This document shows, piece after piece, positions 25,365 through 35,663 of a stretch of 64,000 nt of DNA (positions within the stretch are counted from its first letter, which is position 1; every line of letters begins with the position of its first letter). A program made the position numbers and the translations under genes. The notes under the pieces were generated by a model. That model did no database searches. It saw nothing but the letters and a program-made list of their open reading frames with translations, and was not told where the DNA came from. This stretch comes from Streptomyces sp. NBC_00287. GTDB taxonomy: Bacteria > Actinomycetota > Actinomycetes > Streptomycetales > Streptomycetaceae. The stretch is from assembly GCF_036173105.1 (NCBI RefSeq), contig NZ_CP108053.1, forward strand, positions 4,650,001 through 4,714,000, read 5' to 3'.

Positions 25365-25874
25365 ATGTTGCAGGCCTCACGCCCCTCGGGCAGCCATCGC
25401 GCCCCCCGCCCCTCCCGCACCGGCCGTCTGGGCCGGTTCCTGGTCGTCGCCGCCGGTTCGGTCGCCGCCGCCTCCGCCCTGCCCGTCGCCACCGCGTCCG
25501 CCGTCGTGCACCCGGGCATCCCGGACTCCGCCCGCCCCGGCGACCACCTCACCGTCACCGTCAAGAACGCCGGCGGCGCCGACGGCCGGTACGAGCTGTA
25601 CTGCCACCCCGGCGGCGGTGACCACCCCGACGTCTCCGGCGCCTGCGCCGCGCTCGACCGCGGCGCCCGCTGGGGCAAGGACGCCTTCGCCCCCGTACCG
25701 GAAGGCAGCGTCTGCACCATGCAGTACGGCGGGGCCGCCACCGCGCATGTCACCGGGACCTGGGCCGGGCGGCCCGTTGACGCCCGGTTCGAGCGAGGGA
25801 ACGGGTGCGAGATCGGCCGGTGGGACCGGCTCGTGCCCGTACTGCCCGATCTGCGGCCCGCCGGCCAGGGATGA
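25365..25874 (+). CDS. Subtilisin inhibitor-like (SSI family) secreted protein
   Basis: A 169-residue secreted protein. Its signal region ends SALPVATASA (cleavage near residue 46). The mature part matches the SSI fold: LYCHPGGGDHPDVSGACAAL (first disulfide), VCTMQYGGAATAHVTGTWAGRPVDARFERGNGCEIGRWDRLVPVLPDL (second disulfide). The loop CTMQY corresponds to the reactive-site CPMVY of classical SSI, so the residue next to the scissile bond (P1) would be Met, suited to subtilisin-like proteases. Such inhibitors are released during aerial growth. The start is tentative. Confidence 0.85.
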   Translation: MLQASRPSGSHRAPRPSRTGRLGRFLVVAAGSVAAASALPVATASAVVHPGIPDSARPGDHLTVTVKNAGGADGRYELYCHPGGGDHPDVSGACAALDRGARWGKDAFAPVPEGSVCTMQYGGAATAHVTGTWAGRPVDARFERGNGCEIGRWDRLVPVLPDLRPAGQG

Positions 25875-26108
25875 CCGGCCCCCGCCGGACCCCGGCTCCG
25901 TAAAGGTCCCGCGAAGGTCTGGCGAAGCGCGGGGACGTCGAGGGCACGCGGTCATACGTTCTGGGTCACTTCGTCGTGCGACCTCCCTCTCATCCGGCGT
26001 CGCCGTCACAACCCCAGCCCTTAGACTCCCTCGCGTGACACGTCGCGGGCCCCTTGGCAAGATGGCCCGAGCGGTCGGCAAGGTGCGGTAACAGGAGGGA
26101 AGCGTCTC

Positions 26109-29100
26109 GTGAGCAGCAGGCCATCCCGAGGCGCTGCTCGCCTCGCAGCCATACTCGACGCGCTGCCCGATGCGTTGGTGCTGGTCAACGCCAATGGGAC
26201 CGTCGTCAACGCCAACACCATCGCCCTGGAGGCCTTCGAGGCGCCGGGGACCGCGCTGGTCGGGCGCGGGCTGCTCGATCTGCTGCCGCAGTTCGACTCC
26301 AAGCTGATCCCCGGCTCCATGCGGCGCCCCGACCACATGGATCCGCGGGGACGGACCAAGCCGACCCGGATGATGGCCCGGCGGACCGACGGCAGTGAGT
26401 TCCCCGTCGAGGTCACCTCCGCGAATCTGGAGAACGGCCAGCAGGCCTACGACAATTACGGCTACGCCAGCGACGAGCTGCTGATGCTCGTCGTCCGTGA
26501 TCTGTCCGGGACCATCGACACCGAGGCCGAGCTGGCCCGTCAGCAGCGGCAGACCGAGATGATCCTGCGGGCCGCCGCCGAGGGCGTGGTGGGGACCGAC
26601 ACCGACGGGCGGATCGTTCTCGTCAACCCGGCCGCCGCTCAGATACTGGGCTACCGGGCCAGTGATCTCGGCGGGCGCGAGCTGCACGACCTCGTCCTGC
26701 ACTCCCGTCCCGACGGGACGCCCTTCCCGTACGAGGAGTCCCCGCTCGCCGACACCCTGCGCTCCGGGCGCAAGCACCGGGTGCGCGGGCAGGTGCTGTT
26801 CGCCAAGAACGGCGACCAGGTGCCGGTCGACCTGACCACGGCGCCCGTGCGCGACGGCGACCAGCTCGTCGGCGCCGTGATGACCTTCACCGACCGGCGG
26901 CCCTACGACGCCCTCGCCGAGGAGAAGGACGCCGCCGAGAAGCGGCACGAGGAGGAGCTGGAGCGGCTCTCCGAGGAGCACGCCTCCGAGCTCACCGCGC
27001 TGCGCCAGAAGCATGTGACCGAGGTCGAGGAGCTCCAGGAGCGGCACGAGGAGCAGCTCGGCGCCAATGAGGAGCGGTACGCGGCGCTCGGCGAGCGGGA
27101 GAAGGACCGCTACGAGGCGCTCGCCGGACGGCACGAGCAGCTCCTCACGCTACTCGGGACCTCGCTGCGCGGACCCCTCGACGAGCTGCGCCGTGAGCTG
27201 GCCGCGCTCGCCGCGGACGACGCGGGGCAACTGTGGCCCGAGGCCAACCAGGTGCTGCACCATCTCTCGGCCGGCTACTCCCGGATCACCACCCTCATCG
27301 ACAACGTCCTCGGCTACCAGCGCCTCGACACCGGCAGCGAGGGGGTCACCCGTACGAAGGTGATGCTCGACGCGGTCGTCGCCGCCGGTGTCGACGGGGC
27401 CGTCGAACTGATCGGGCCGGGGCGGGTGCAGTTCGCCGTGCACGCGCCGCCCATCGAGGCGGAGGTCGACTCCCGGATGCTCGCGACCGCGCTGGCGCAT
27501 CTGGTCGCCGATGTCGCGGGCGTCGACGCGACCGGCAACGCGCCCGTGTCGGCGGGCGGCTACATGGACAACACGGTCGTCGTGGCGGCGGCCCAGCGCG
27601 GTGAGGTCGTCCGCATCGAGGTGCGCGGGCCGTATGCCGGGGGCGACCCGGTGCACGAGCCGATCGTGCGCGGGATCGTGCGGGCGCACGGCGGTGTACT
27701 GCAGACCCACGAGGTGCCGGGGATGAGCGGCAGCGCCTTTGTGCTGGAGGTGCCGATCGGGGGCGGGGCCGGGGCGGTTCCGGGCTCCGAGATCGCCCTT
27801 GTCGCCCCTCCGGCCGAGGCCGAGGCCGGCGAGCAGACCTCCGGTGGCGGGCGGCGGCGGGCCCGGCGGTCCTCCGTGGACGCCTTCCTGGAGAGCGAGG
27901 TGGCCGGTCAGCCGGGCGGCGCCGAGAGCGAATCCGCGCCCACCGGGCGGCGCAGGCGGCGGGCGGCGGAGACGGCGCCCGTTCCGGCCCAGGCGCAGGC
28001 ACCGGCCGAGGTGTCCGGCGGGACGGGGCGGCGGCGCGGGCGTCCGGCCGAGATCGCCGGTGCGGACGGCGGCGACGAGGGTGTGGCCGAGGGAGCCGTG
28101 GTCATGGCCGCGGAGCACGCCGCCGGAACCGCGGCCGTGGGAACGGGCCTGGGCGGCACGGTGCCGCCGCAGGGCGTGCCCGCGCCGGGCGGACGGCGGG
28201 CCCGACGGGACTCCGGCGAACAGCACGCGCTGCCTCCGGCGTTGCCCGCGGTCTCCTCCGGGCCGGTTCCGGCCCAGGGCGGCCCTGACTCCGCCTCCGA
28301 CGCCGATTCGGGCTCCGGCTCCGGCTCCGGTGAGGACGGTCAGCCGACCGGGCGTCGGCGGCGGGCGCTGGCGGCCGCGAACGAGCGTGCGGCCGCGCAA
28401 GAGGCGGGACCTCGTACGGTGTTCGCCCTGCCGCCGGCCGAGGCGGACCGGGCGGAGCAGCAGACTCCGGTGGCGATGCCCGCGCCCACTCCGGTTCCGG
28501 TTCCGGCGCAGGCTCCGGCACCCACATCGGACGACGGCCGGCACGACGCCGTACCGCACGACCAGGCCGCGGACCACACGCCGCCGCAGCCGCATCCGAC
28601 GAGCGCGCCGACCGGGCGTCGGCGGCGGGCCGTGGGGCAGCCGGGTCAGCCCGGACAGGGACAGGCCGTCCAGGAGGCGGGCACGCCCGCTGAGGCTCAG
28701 CCGATCCCCGCCCAGCCGATCCCGGCCCAGCAGTCCGAAGCACAGGCCCCGGCAGCGACCCCGCTCCCCGCCGAGGCCGCCACCCCGGCCCAGGGCACTC
28801 CTGCCCAGCCGTGGCCCGGCGCGCAGGACACCTCCGGCGCCGGTACGGCCGTAGCCCCGAACCCGGCTCGGGTCACCCCCGCCCCCCAGGCGTGGCCCGC
28901 CGCGGACGACGCCTCCGGCGCCGGGACGGCCGTACCGCCGAAGCCGGCCAAGACGCAGCCGGCGCCCGTACAGGGGACCCCGTCCCAAGGCACCCCGCTT
29001 CCCCCGGAGGCCGGGAAGCCGCGGGTCGCGCAGCCGTTGCCCGCCGAGGCCGCCGCTCCTGTCGATCCGAGCTCGACGCAGGGGCGGGCGATCAGTGTGC

Positions 29101-30179
29101 GGACGTTGGGGCAGGGTGTGCCGTTCACGCGGCAGGCGGCGCAGGTGCAGCAGCCGTCGGCGACGCCTCCCCCGCATCAGACGAACGGTGGCCGTCGGCG
29201 CAAGCTGGGGACGCGCCCCGATCCGGAGACCGCAGCGCAGCCGGAGCAGGCGGCGCGGCCCCATCCGCAGGCCGAGCAGCCGCAGCCTGCGCCCGCCGGT
29301 CAGTCCCGGCTGGCGCAGGCCACCGAGGGCACGGGACGGTCGTACGCCATAGGCGCGCCGGACGAGAACGCCGCCGAGGGTCCCGAGCCCTTGGACGGTC
29401 CGGGCGGGGCGGTCGAGGTGGCGGACACGCCGCGGCCGCAGCCGATGGACGACGAGCTGCCGCCGGAGCCGCTGGACAATCCGCGTCGGCTGCTGGTGTG
29501 GCCGGCGCCGGACGTCACCACGCAGCAGGCGCTGAGCGACCGTGGCTATCGGCCGGTCATCGTGCACTCGCGCGAGGAGGTGGACGCGCAGATCGCCGCG
29601 TTCCCGGCCGCGCTGTTCGTGGACCCGCTGACCGGCCCGATCACCCGTACCGCGCTGCAGTCCCTGCGGCAGGCCGCGGTGGCCGCCGAGGTGCCGGTGA
29701 TGGTGACGGCGGGGCTCGGACAGGCCTCGCGGGAGGCGGCGTACGGCGCCGATCCCGCTGTTCTGCTGAAGGCGCTGGCGCCTCGGGACAGTGAGCAGCA
29801 TCCGCCGCGGGTGCTGCTGATCGAGGAGCACGCGGAGATCGCGCTGGCGCTGACCGCGACGCTGGAGCGGCGCGGGATGCAGGTGGCGCGGGCCGCGAGT
29901 GATGTGGACGCGGTGACGCTGGCGGGGCAGTTCCGGCCGAACCTGGTGGTGATGGACCTGATGCAGGTGCACCGGCGCCAGTCCGGCATCGTGGACTGGC
30001 TGCGCGCGAACGGCCAGCTCAACCGGACCCCGCTGGTCGTCTACACGGCCGCCGTCGACCAGGCCGATCTGCCGCGCCTCGCGTCGGGGGAGACGGTGCT
30101 GTTCCTGGCGGAGCGGTCGACGAGCCCCGAGGTGCAGAGCCGGATCGTGGATCTGCTGGCGCGGATCGGCACCAACTAG
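26109..30179 (+). CDS. Large PAS-domain signalling protein with degenerate kinase and receiver domains
   Basis: A 1356-residue cytosolic protein. Two PAS domains (about residues 12-125 and 148-265) are followed by a charged coiled coil (about 275-350, EELERLSEEHASEL..). Next is a histidine-kinase-like helical pair in which the H-box is replaced by LGTSLRGPLDELRRELA with no His. A region in the ATPase position follows, without clear N- or G-boxes. About 530 residues (roughly 560-1115) are Pro/Ala/Gln-rich and carry at least seven short basic motifs of the type (T/G)GRRRR. The end has two receiver-like folds: RLLVWPAPDVTTQQAL..VMVTAGLG, and RVLLIEEHAEIALALTATL with Asp in VVMDLMQ but no conserved Lys. 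I infer a scaffold or sensor rather than an active kinase. The GTG start follows GGAGGGA. Confidence 0.85.
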   Translation: MSSRPSRGAARLAAILDALPDALVLVNANGTVVNANTIALEAFEAPGTALVGRGLLDLLPQFDSKLIPGSMRRPDHMDPRGRTKPTRMMARRTDGSEFPVEVTSANLENGQQAYDNYGYASDELLMLVVRDLSGTIDTEAELARQQRQTEMILRAAAEGVVGTDTDGRIVLVNPAAAQILGYRASDLGGRELHDLVLHSRPDGTPFPYEESPLADTLRSGRKHRVRGQVLFAKNGDQVPVDLTTAPVRDGDQLVGAVMTFTDRRPYDALAEEKDAAEKRHEEELERLSEEHASELTALRQKHVTEVEELQERHEEQLGANEERYAALGEREKDRYEALAGRHEQLLTLLGTSLRGPLDELRRELAALAADDAGQLWPEANQVLHHLSAGYSRITTLIDNVLGYQRLDTGSEGVTRTKVMLDAVVAAGVDGAVELIGPGRVQFAVHAPPIEAEVDSRMLATALAHLVADVAGVDATGNAPVSAGGYMDNTVVVAAAQRGEVVRIEVRGPYAGGDPVHEPIVRGIVRAHGGVLQTHEVPGMSGSAFVLEVPIGGGAGAVPGSEIALVAPPAEAEAGEQTSGGGRRRARRSSVDAFLESEVAGQPGGAESESAPTGRRRRRAAETAPVPAQAQAPAEVSGGTGRRRGRPAEIAGADGGDEGVAEGAVVMAAEHAAGTAAVGTGLGGTVPPQGVPAPGGRRARRDSGEQHALPPALPAVSSGPVPAQGGPDSASDADSGSGSGSGEDGQPTGRRRRALAAANERAAAQEAGPRTVFALPPAEADRAEQQTPVAMPAPTPVPVPAQAPAPTSDDGRHDAVPHDQAADHTPPQPHPTSAPTGRRRRAVGQPGQPGQGQAVQEAGTPAEAQPIPAQPIPAQQSEAQAPAATPLPAEAATPAQGTPAQPWPGAQDTSGAGTAVAPNPARVTPAPQAWPAADDASGAGTAVPPKPAKTQPAPVQGTPSQGTPLPPEAGKPRVAQPLPAEAAAPVDPSSTQGRAISVRTLGQGVPFTRQAAQVQQPSATPPPHQTNGGRRRKLGTRPDPETAAQPEQAARPHPQAEQPQPAPAGQSRLAQATEGTGRSYAIGAPDENAAEGPEPLDGPGGAVEVADTPRPQPMDDELPPEPLDNPRRLLVWPAPDVTTQQALSDRGYRPVIVHSREEVDAQIAAFPAALFVDPLTGPITRTALQSLRQAAVAAEVPVMVTAGLGQASREAAYGADPAVLLKALAPRDSEQHPPRVLLIEEHAEIALALTATLERRGMQVARAASDVDAVTLAGQFRPNLVVMDLMQVHRRQSGIVDWLRANGQLNRTPLVVYTAAVDQADLPRLASGETVLFLAERSTSPEVQSRIVDLLARIGTN

Positions 30180-30187
30180 CAACGCAA

Positions 30188-30226
30188 CGAGAAGAGCCCC
30201 CGGCCTGGTGCCGGGGGCTCTTCTCG
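30188..30226. terminator. Bidirectional terminator between convergent genes
   Basis: Perfect 17-bp stem (30188-30204 with 30210-30226) with a 5-base loop, located between the ends of the PAS gene and the acyl-CoA synthetase gene. Confidence 0.9.
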
Positions 30227-30234
30227 CGTCCGCG

Positions 30235-31893
<1,659 letters not shown>

Positions 31894-32023
31894 GGTGGTC
31901 CTCCCGGGGGCGACATTGCCTACGCGGTGGTAAGGGATGCGCAGATTCTGCGCGCATACCACGCGGTATGTCACTAGGGGAGGGTGATCGATCACGTCAC
32001 GTTGCACTCACCGGAGGATGCCG

Positions 32024-32581
32024 CTATCGCGCCGGGGCCAGCTCCGGGTCCTCGCGCAGCTTGCCGAGCGCCCGGGACACCGCCGACTTCACCGTGCCGA
32101 TCGATACGCCGAGCACCTCGGCCGTCTGGGCCTCGCTGAGGTCCTCGTAGTACCGCAGGACGACCATCGCCCGCTGCCGCGCCGGCAGCTTCATGATCGC
32201 CCGCCACATCGCGTCGTGCAGCGCCTGCTGCTCCGCCGGGTCGGCGCCGCTGGGGCAGTGCTCGGGCTCGGGCAGATCGTCGGTCGCGAACTCGTCGACC
32301 TTGCGTTTGCGCCACTGCGACGTGCGTGTGTTCACCAGCGCCCGGCGCACATAGCCGTCGAGCGCGCGATGGTCCTCGATGCGCTCCCAGGCGACGTAGG
32401 TCTTGGTGAGCGCGGTCTGCAGCAGATCCTCCGCGTCGCACGGGTTCGAGGTCAGCGACCTGGCGGTACGCAGCAGCACCGGCTGGCGGGCCCTCACGTA
32501 CGAGGAGAACGACGGGTACGGAAGGGTCTGCGCCCTGGGTGTGGCGGCGTTCGAAGCGCTGGTGCAGACGGGTGTGGTCAT
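32024..32581 (-). CDS. ECF sigma factor, SigE-family (Streptomyces type)
   Basis: A 185-residue group 4 sigma factor. Region 2 has SLTSNPCDAEDLLQTALTKTYVAWERI and the -10 reading stretch ALDGYVRRALVNTRTSQWRKRK. Region 4 is MWRAIMKLPARQRAMVVLRYYEDLSEAQTAEVLGVSIGTVKSAVSRALGKLRE. No anti-sigma gene is adjacent, which is usual for this subgroup. Target promoters unknown. Confidence 0.92.
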   Translation of the reverse strand: MTTPVCTSASNAATPRAQTLPYPSFSSYVRARQPVLLRTARSLTSNPCDAEDLLQTALTKTYVAWERIEDHRALDGYVRRALVNTRTSQWRKRKVDEFATDDLPEPEHCPSGADPAEQQALHDAMWRAIMKLPARQRAMVVLRYYEDLSEAQTAEVLGVSIGTVKSAVSRALGKLREDPELAPAR

Positions 32582-32713
32582 GGCTCCACGCTAGGAGCGG
32601 GCACCACTGTCACTCATCGGCCGGAGGTCCCGAAGCAGAGTCCCCCTCAGGTTGTAGGGGTGGGGGCAACTCCACCTCCTGAGGGTGGACAAGAGGACGG
32701 GGTCTACTACGGG

Positions 32714-32731
32714 ATGACCCCCAGGGGTCAT
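32714..32731 (-). terminator. Palindrome overlapping the end of the ltp2-like gene
   Basis: ATGACCCC-CA-GGGGTCAT, perfect 8-bp arms with a 2-bp centre. It overlaps the stop codon of the leftward ltp2-like gene and probably ends the operon transcript. Confidence 0.6.
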
Positions 32732-33867
32732 ACATCCGCAGTCAGTACAAGACCCGACGTCGGCACCCCGGTCCCGGCCGTCACCAGGGCCCGGACCGCC
32801 CCCGGAACCTGGTTCACCGAGGTCCCCCGGATCTGGCGTACGCCCTCCGCGATGCCGTTCATCCCATGGAGGTACGCCTCGCCGAGCTGACCGCCGTGGG
32901 TGTTCAGCGGCAGCCGGTCCTCCGCCACGAAGTGCGCCGCCTCGCCCCTCGCGCAGAAGCCGAACTCCTCCAGCTGCATCAGCACGAACGGGGTGAAGTG
33001 GTCGTAGAGGATTCCTACGTCGATGTCGGCGGGCCTGAGTCCCGTCGTGCGCCACAGCTGCCGGGCCACGACCGCCGACTCGGACAGGCCGGTGAGATCG
33101 CCGGTGTGGAAGCCGGTCATCTGCTCCTGGCCCCTGGAGGCGCCCTGGGCCGCCGCGGCCACCACGGCCGGCGGGTGCGGGAGGTCGCGGGCGCGCTCCA
33201 GCGAGGTGACGACGACGGCCTGGCCGCCGTCCGTCTCCTGGCAGCAGTCCAGCAGCCGCAGCGGCTCGGCGATCCAGCGGGAGGCCGCGTGGTCGGCGAG
33301 GGTGATGGGGCGGCCGTGGAAGTGGGCGGCCGGGTTGGTCGCCGCGTGGCGGCGGGCCGTGACGGCGACGGGGCCGAAGGCGGCCTCGGGGGTCAGGCCG
33401 TAGGTGTGCAGATAGCGCTGGGCCGCCATCGCCACCCAGGACGCCGGGGTGAGCAGGCCGAACGGCATCACCCAGCCGAGCGCCGCGCCCTCCGCCGACG
33501 GCTCCCGCTGCTGCACCCCGGAGCCGAAGCGGCGGCCCGAGCGCTCGTTGAAGGCGCGGTAGCAGACGACGACCTCGGCCGCCCCGGCCGCCACCGCCAG
33601 CGCGGCCTGCTGGACGGTCGCGCAGGCGGCGCCGCCGCCGTAGTGGACGCGGGAGAAGAAGGACAGCTCGCCCATCCCGGCCGCCTGGGCCACGGTGATC
33701 TCCGGGCTGGTGTCCATGGTGAAGGTGACCATCCCGTCCACGTCGCCGGGGGTCAGCCCCGCGTCGTCCAGCGCCGCCCGCACCGCCTCCACGGCCAGCC
33801 GCAGCTCACTGCGCCCGGAGTCCTTGGAGAACTCGGTCGCCCCGATCCCGACGATCGCCGCCCTCAC
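32728..33867 (-). CDS. Thiolase-like lipid-transfer protein / steroid side-chain aldolase (Ltp2 type)
   Basis: A 379-residue thiolase-fold protein of the lipid-transfer group (AIVGIGATEFSKDSGRSELRLAVEAVRAALDDAGL, LNTHGGQLGEAYLHGMNGIAEGVRQIRG). In mycobacteria the related Ltp2 is a retro-aldolase that removes the last propionyl unit of the sterol side chain. It needs the DUF35 domain of ChsH2 as partner. Here the two upstream genes encode just such MaoC and MaoC-DUF35 proteins, overlapping by 4 bp each. So an aldolase complex is likely, although the substrate in Streptomyces is not known. Confidence 0.85.
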   Translation of the reverse strand: MRAAIVGIGATEFSKDSGRSELRLAVEAVRAALDDAGLTPGDVDGMVTFTMDTSPEITVAQAAGMGELSFFSRVHYGGGAACATVQQAALAVAAGAAEVVVCYRAFNERSGRRFGSGVQQREPSAEGAALGWVMPFGLLTPASWVAMAAQRYLHTYGLTPEAAFGPVAVTARRHAATNPAAHFHGRPITLADHAASRWIAEPLRLLDCCQETDGGQAVVVTSLERARDLPHPPAVVAAAAQGASRGQEQMTGFHTGDLTGLSESAVVARQLWRTTGLRPADIDVGILYDHFTPFVLMQLEEFGFCARGEAAHFVAEDRLPLNTHGGQLGEAYLHGMNGIAEGVRQIRGTSVNQVPGAVRALVTAGTGVPTSGLVLTADV

Positions 33868-34253
33868 CGGGCACCTCCGAGAGTGACGGTGGCCGTGCCG
33901 GTCACATGGGCGCCGATGCCGTTCGTGCCGATGACTCGTACGGTCGCCGTGTCGCCCTCCAACTGCTCGATCCGCCCGGTCAACACCATCGTGTCCCCCG
34001 GGTAGTTGGGAGCTCCGAGCCGGATGGAGAGCTTGCGCAGCACCGCCGTGGGACCGAAGTGGTCGGTGAGGTAGCGGCCGACGAGGCCGTTGGTGGTGAG
34101 GATGTTCATGAAGATGTCCGGGGAGCCCTTCTGCCGGGCGAGTTCCGGGTCGTGGTGCACATCCTGGTAGTCGCGGGAGGCGATGGCTCCGGCGACGATC
34201 AGGGTGCGGGTGACAGGGATGGTCAGGGGCGGCAGCTCATCACCGGTCCTCAT
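33864..34253 (-). CDS. MaoC-like hydratase (ChsH1-type)
   Basis: A 129-residue single hotdog domain. Landmarks are LIVAGAIASRDYQDVHHDPELARQKGSPDIFMNILTTNGLVGRYLTDHFGP, which carries the hydratase-type D-x-x-x-x-H pattern, and a C-terminal strand VTGTATVTLGGAR. It should form a heterocomplex with the N-terminal half of the upstream MaoC-DUF35 protein and hydrate an enoyl-CoA before the aldolase step. The start overlaps the upstream stop by 4 bp and its stop overlaps the ltp2-like start by 4 bp. Confidence 0.85.
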   Translation of the reverse strand: MRTGDELPPLTIPVTRTLIVAGAIASRDYQDVHHDPELARQKGSPDIFMNILTTNGLVGRYLTDHFGPTAVLRKLSIRLGAPNYPGDTMVLTGRIEQLEGDTATVRVIGTNGIGAHVTGTATVTLGGAR

Positions 34254-35149
34254 TCGGCCACCCGCCACACCGGAAGGGTCAACTCATCGTCGTACGCCCG
34301 GAATTCGACCCGAACCGACAGCCCGATCCGCACCTTGTCGTACGGCACCCCGACCACGTTCCCGAGCATCCGCACGCCCTCCGGCAGCTCGATCAGGGCG
34401 ACCGCGTAAGGAGGGTCGAAGGCCGGGAACGGCGGGTGGTGCATGACGACGTACGAGTACACCGTGCCCTCGCCGCTCGCCTCCACGGTGTCCCAGTCGA
34501 GGTCGCCGCAGGCGTTGCAGCCGGGGAGCCAGGGGTGACGCGGGGTGGCGCAGGCCGTGCAGCGCTGGAGGAGGAGCCGGTGATGGCGGACGCCCTCCCA
34601 GAAGCCCGCGTTGTCGCGGTTGACGACCGGGCGGGGGCGCGGGGGCTTCTTCGATTGTTGGGCGGGGGCGTACTTGAGGATGCGGAAGCGGTGGGTGCCG
34701 ACGCGGTCGGGGCCCACGCGGATGTCGGTGCGGGTGGTGACGAAGTGGCCGGTGCCGAGCTTGGTGGTCTTGCGGGCCGAGACCGACTCGATCACCGTGT
34801 CGAAGGTGATCTCGTCGCCGGGGCGCAGGGGGCGTTCGTACTCCTGCTCGCAGTCGGTGGCGACGACCGAGGTGCAGCCCGCCGCGTCGAGCAGGCCGAG
34901 CAGTTCGTCGTACGCCGCCGAACGCCCCGTATGCCCGGACAGGCCGCCCATCGTCCAGGCCTGGAGCATGGTGGGCGGGGCGATGGCGTCCGGGCCGGTG
35001 TACGCGGGGTTCGAGTCGCCCAGGGCCTCGCACCAGTGCCGGATCATGGGCAGGTTGACGGGGTCCTTGCCGGTGCCCTCGACGGCGGCGGGGCGGCCTT
35101 CGAAGGCCTTGAGGCGTCGCAGGGTCAGGTCTTCGTCATCGGCGTCCAC
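34250..35149 (-). CDS. MaoC hydratase N-domain fused to a DUF35 zinc-ribbon/OB domain (ChsH2-type)
   Basis: A 299-residue fusion. Residues 1-160 are a degenerate MaoC/FAS1-type hotdog (PVNLPMIRHWCEALGDSNPAY, YERPLRPGDEITFDTVIESVS). Residues about 180-299 are DUF35: a zinc ribbon C-x2-C-x10-C-x2-C (RCTACATP.. GCNACGD) followed by an OB fold (GEGTVYSYVVMHHPPFPAFDPPYAVALIELPEGVRMLGNVV). It would be the shared scaffold of the hydratase and the Ltp2-like aldolase. GTG start with GGAGGGAG upstream; first gene of the operon, with an inverted repeat in its promoter. Confidence 0.87.
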   Translation of the reverse strand: MDADDEDLTLRRLKAFEGRPAAVEGTGKDPVNLPMIRHWCEALGDSNPAYTGPDAIAPPTMLQAWTMGGLSGHTGRSAAYDELLGLLDAAGCTSVVATDCEQEYERPLRPGDEITFDTVIESVSARKTTKLGTGHFVTTRTDIRVGPDRVGTHRFRILKYAPAQQSKKPPRPRPVVNRDNAGFWEGVRHHRLLLQRCTACATPRHPWLPGCNACGDLDWDTVEASGEGTVYSYVVMHHPPFPAFDPPYAVALIELPEGVRMLGNVVGVPYDKVRIGLSVRVEFRAYDDELTLPVWRVAE

Positions 35150-35175
35150 GACTGACTCCCTCCCCTCCTAGAGTT

Positions 35176-35192
35176 TCTGACTCTCCGTCAGA
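35176..35192 (-). promoter_or_regulatory. Operator-like repeat before the chsH2-type operon
   Basis: TCTGAC-TCTCC-GTCAGA, a perfect 6-bp inverted repeat with 5-bp spacer, 27 bp upstream of the start codon. It has the form of a TetR-family site of the fatty acid/steroid type; the regulator is not in the neighbourhood. Confidence 0.6.
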
Positions 35193-35234
35193 TATGAGGG
35201 ATAGTCAAGAGTGCTCGAGGGCCCCGGAAAACAC

Positions 35235-35266
35235 CTGCGCGGCGATGCCGTAGCACCGCCGCGCAG
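35235..35266 (-). terminator. Hairpin after the nepA-like gene
   Basis: Perfect 10-bp stem CTGCGCGGCG/CGCCGCGCAG with 12-base loop, 70 bp beyond the leftward stop. Confidence 0.65.
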
Positions 35267-35336
35267 ACGCGTTACACCCCACAGAGCACACCACTCGAGA
35301 GACCGGGACCGGCGCCTTCAGATGCCGGTCCTCAGC

Positions 35337-35663
35337 TCACCACCACAGCGGGGTGAAGTTGACGGCCACGTTGTCGTTCCCCTGGTTGATGGCCGTGAAC
35401 GCGGAACCGTCGACCTGGGCGGTGTTGCTCTGGTTCGAGGCACCGGCGCCGATCGCCTGCTGCTGGGTGGTTGACGAGTTGCCGTTGTTGTTGCCGCCCA
35501 CACCACTGCCGATGATGCCCTGCCAGGCATTCGTGACGGCCGCGCTCGATCCGTCGTCCGCGATGGCGCCGTTGTCCGCCGACGCGACACCGGTGAAGAG
35601 GGCGGCGGCGAGCGGAAGTGCGGAGACGGCGGCGATGACGCGGGCGGTACGGATGCTTGCCAT
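35337..35663 (-). CDS. nepA: NepA-like small secreted protein
   Basis: A 108-residue exported protein. Signal peptide MASIRTARVIAAVSALPLAAALFTGVASA (cleavage after ASA, residue 29). The mature part is small, Asn/Gln/Ser/Gly-rich and lacks Cys (GSGVGGNNNGNSSTTQQQAIGAGASNQSNTAQ), ending FTPLWW. This fits NepA of S. coelicolor, a cell-wall structural protein needed for spore dormancy whose expression depends on SigN; a sigN-like gene is present at 3.1 kb. RBS GGAGGA precedes the ATG. The name rests on composition, position and memory of the S. coelicolor locus. Confidence 0.7.
   Translation of the reverse strand: MASIRTARVIAAVSALPLAAALFTGVASADNGAIADDGSSAAVTNAWQGIIGSGVGGNNNGNSSTTQQQAIGAGASNQSNTAQVDGSAFTAINQGNDNVAVNFTPLWW

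Noticed and set aside
27150..30182. 1010-codon minus-strand frame
   Set aside because: Shadow of the PAS gene; only Arg/Leu/Gly/Pro repeats and no ribosome site.
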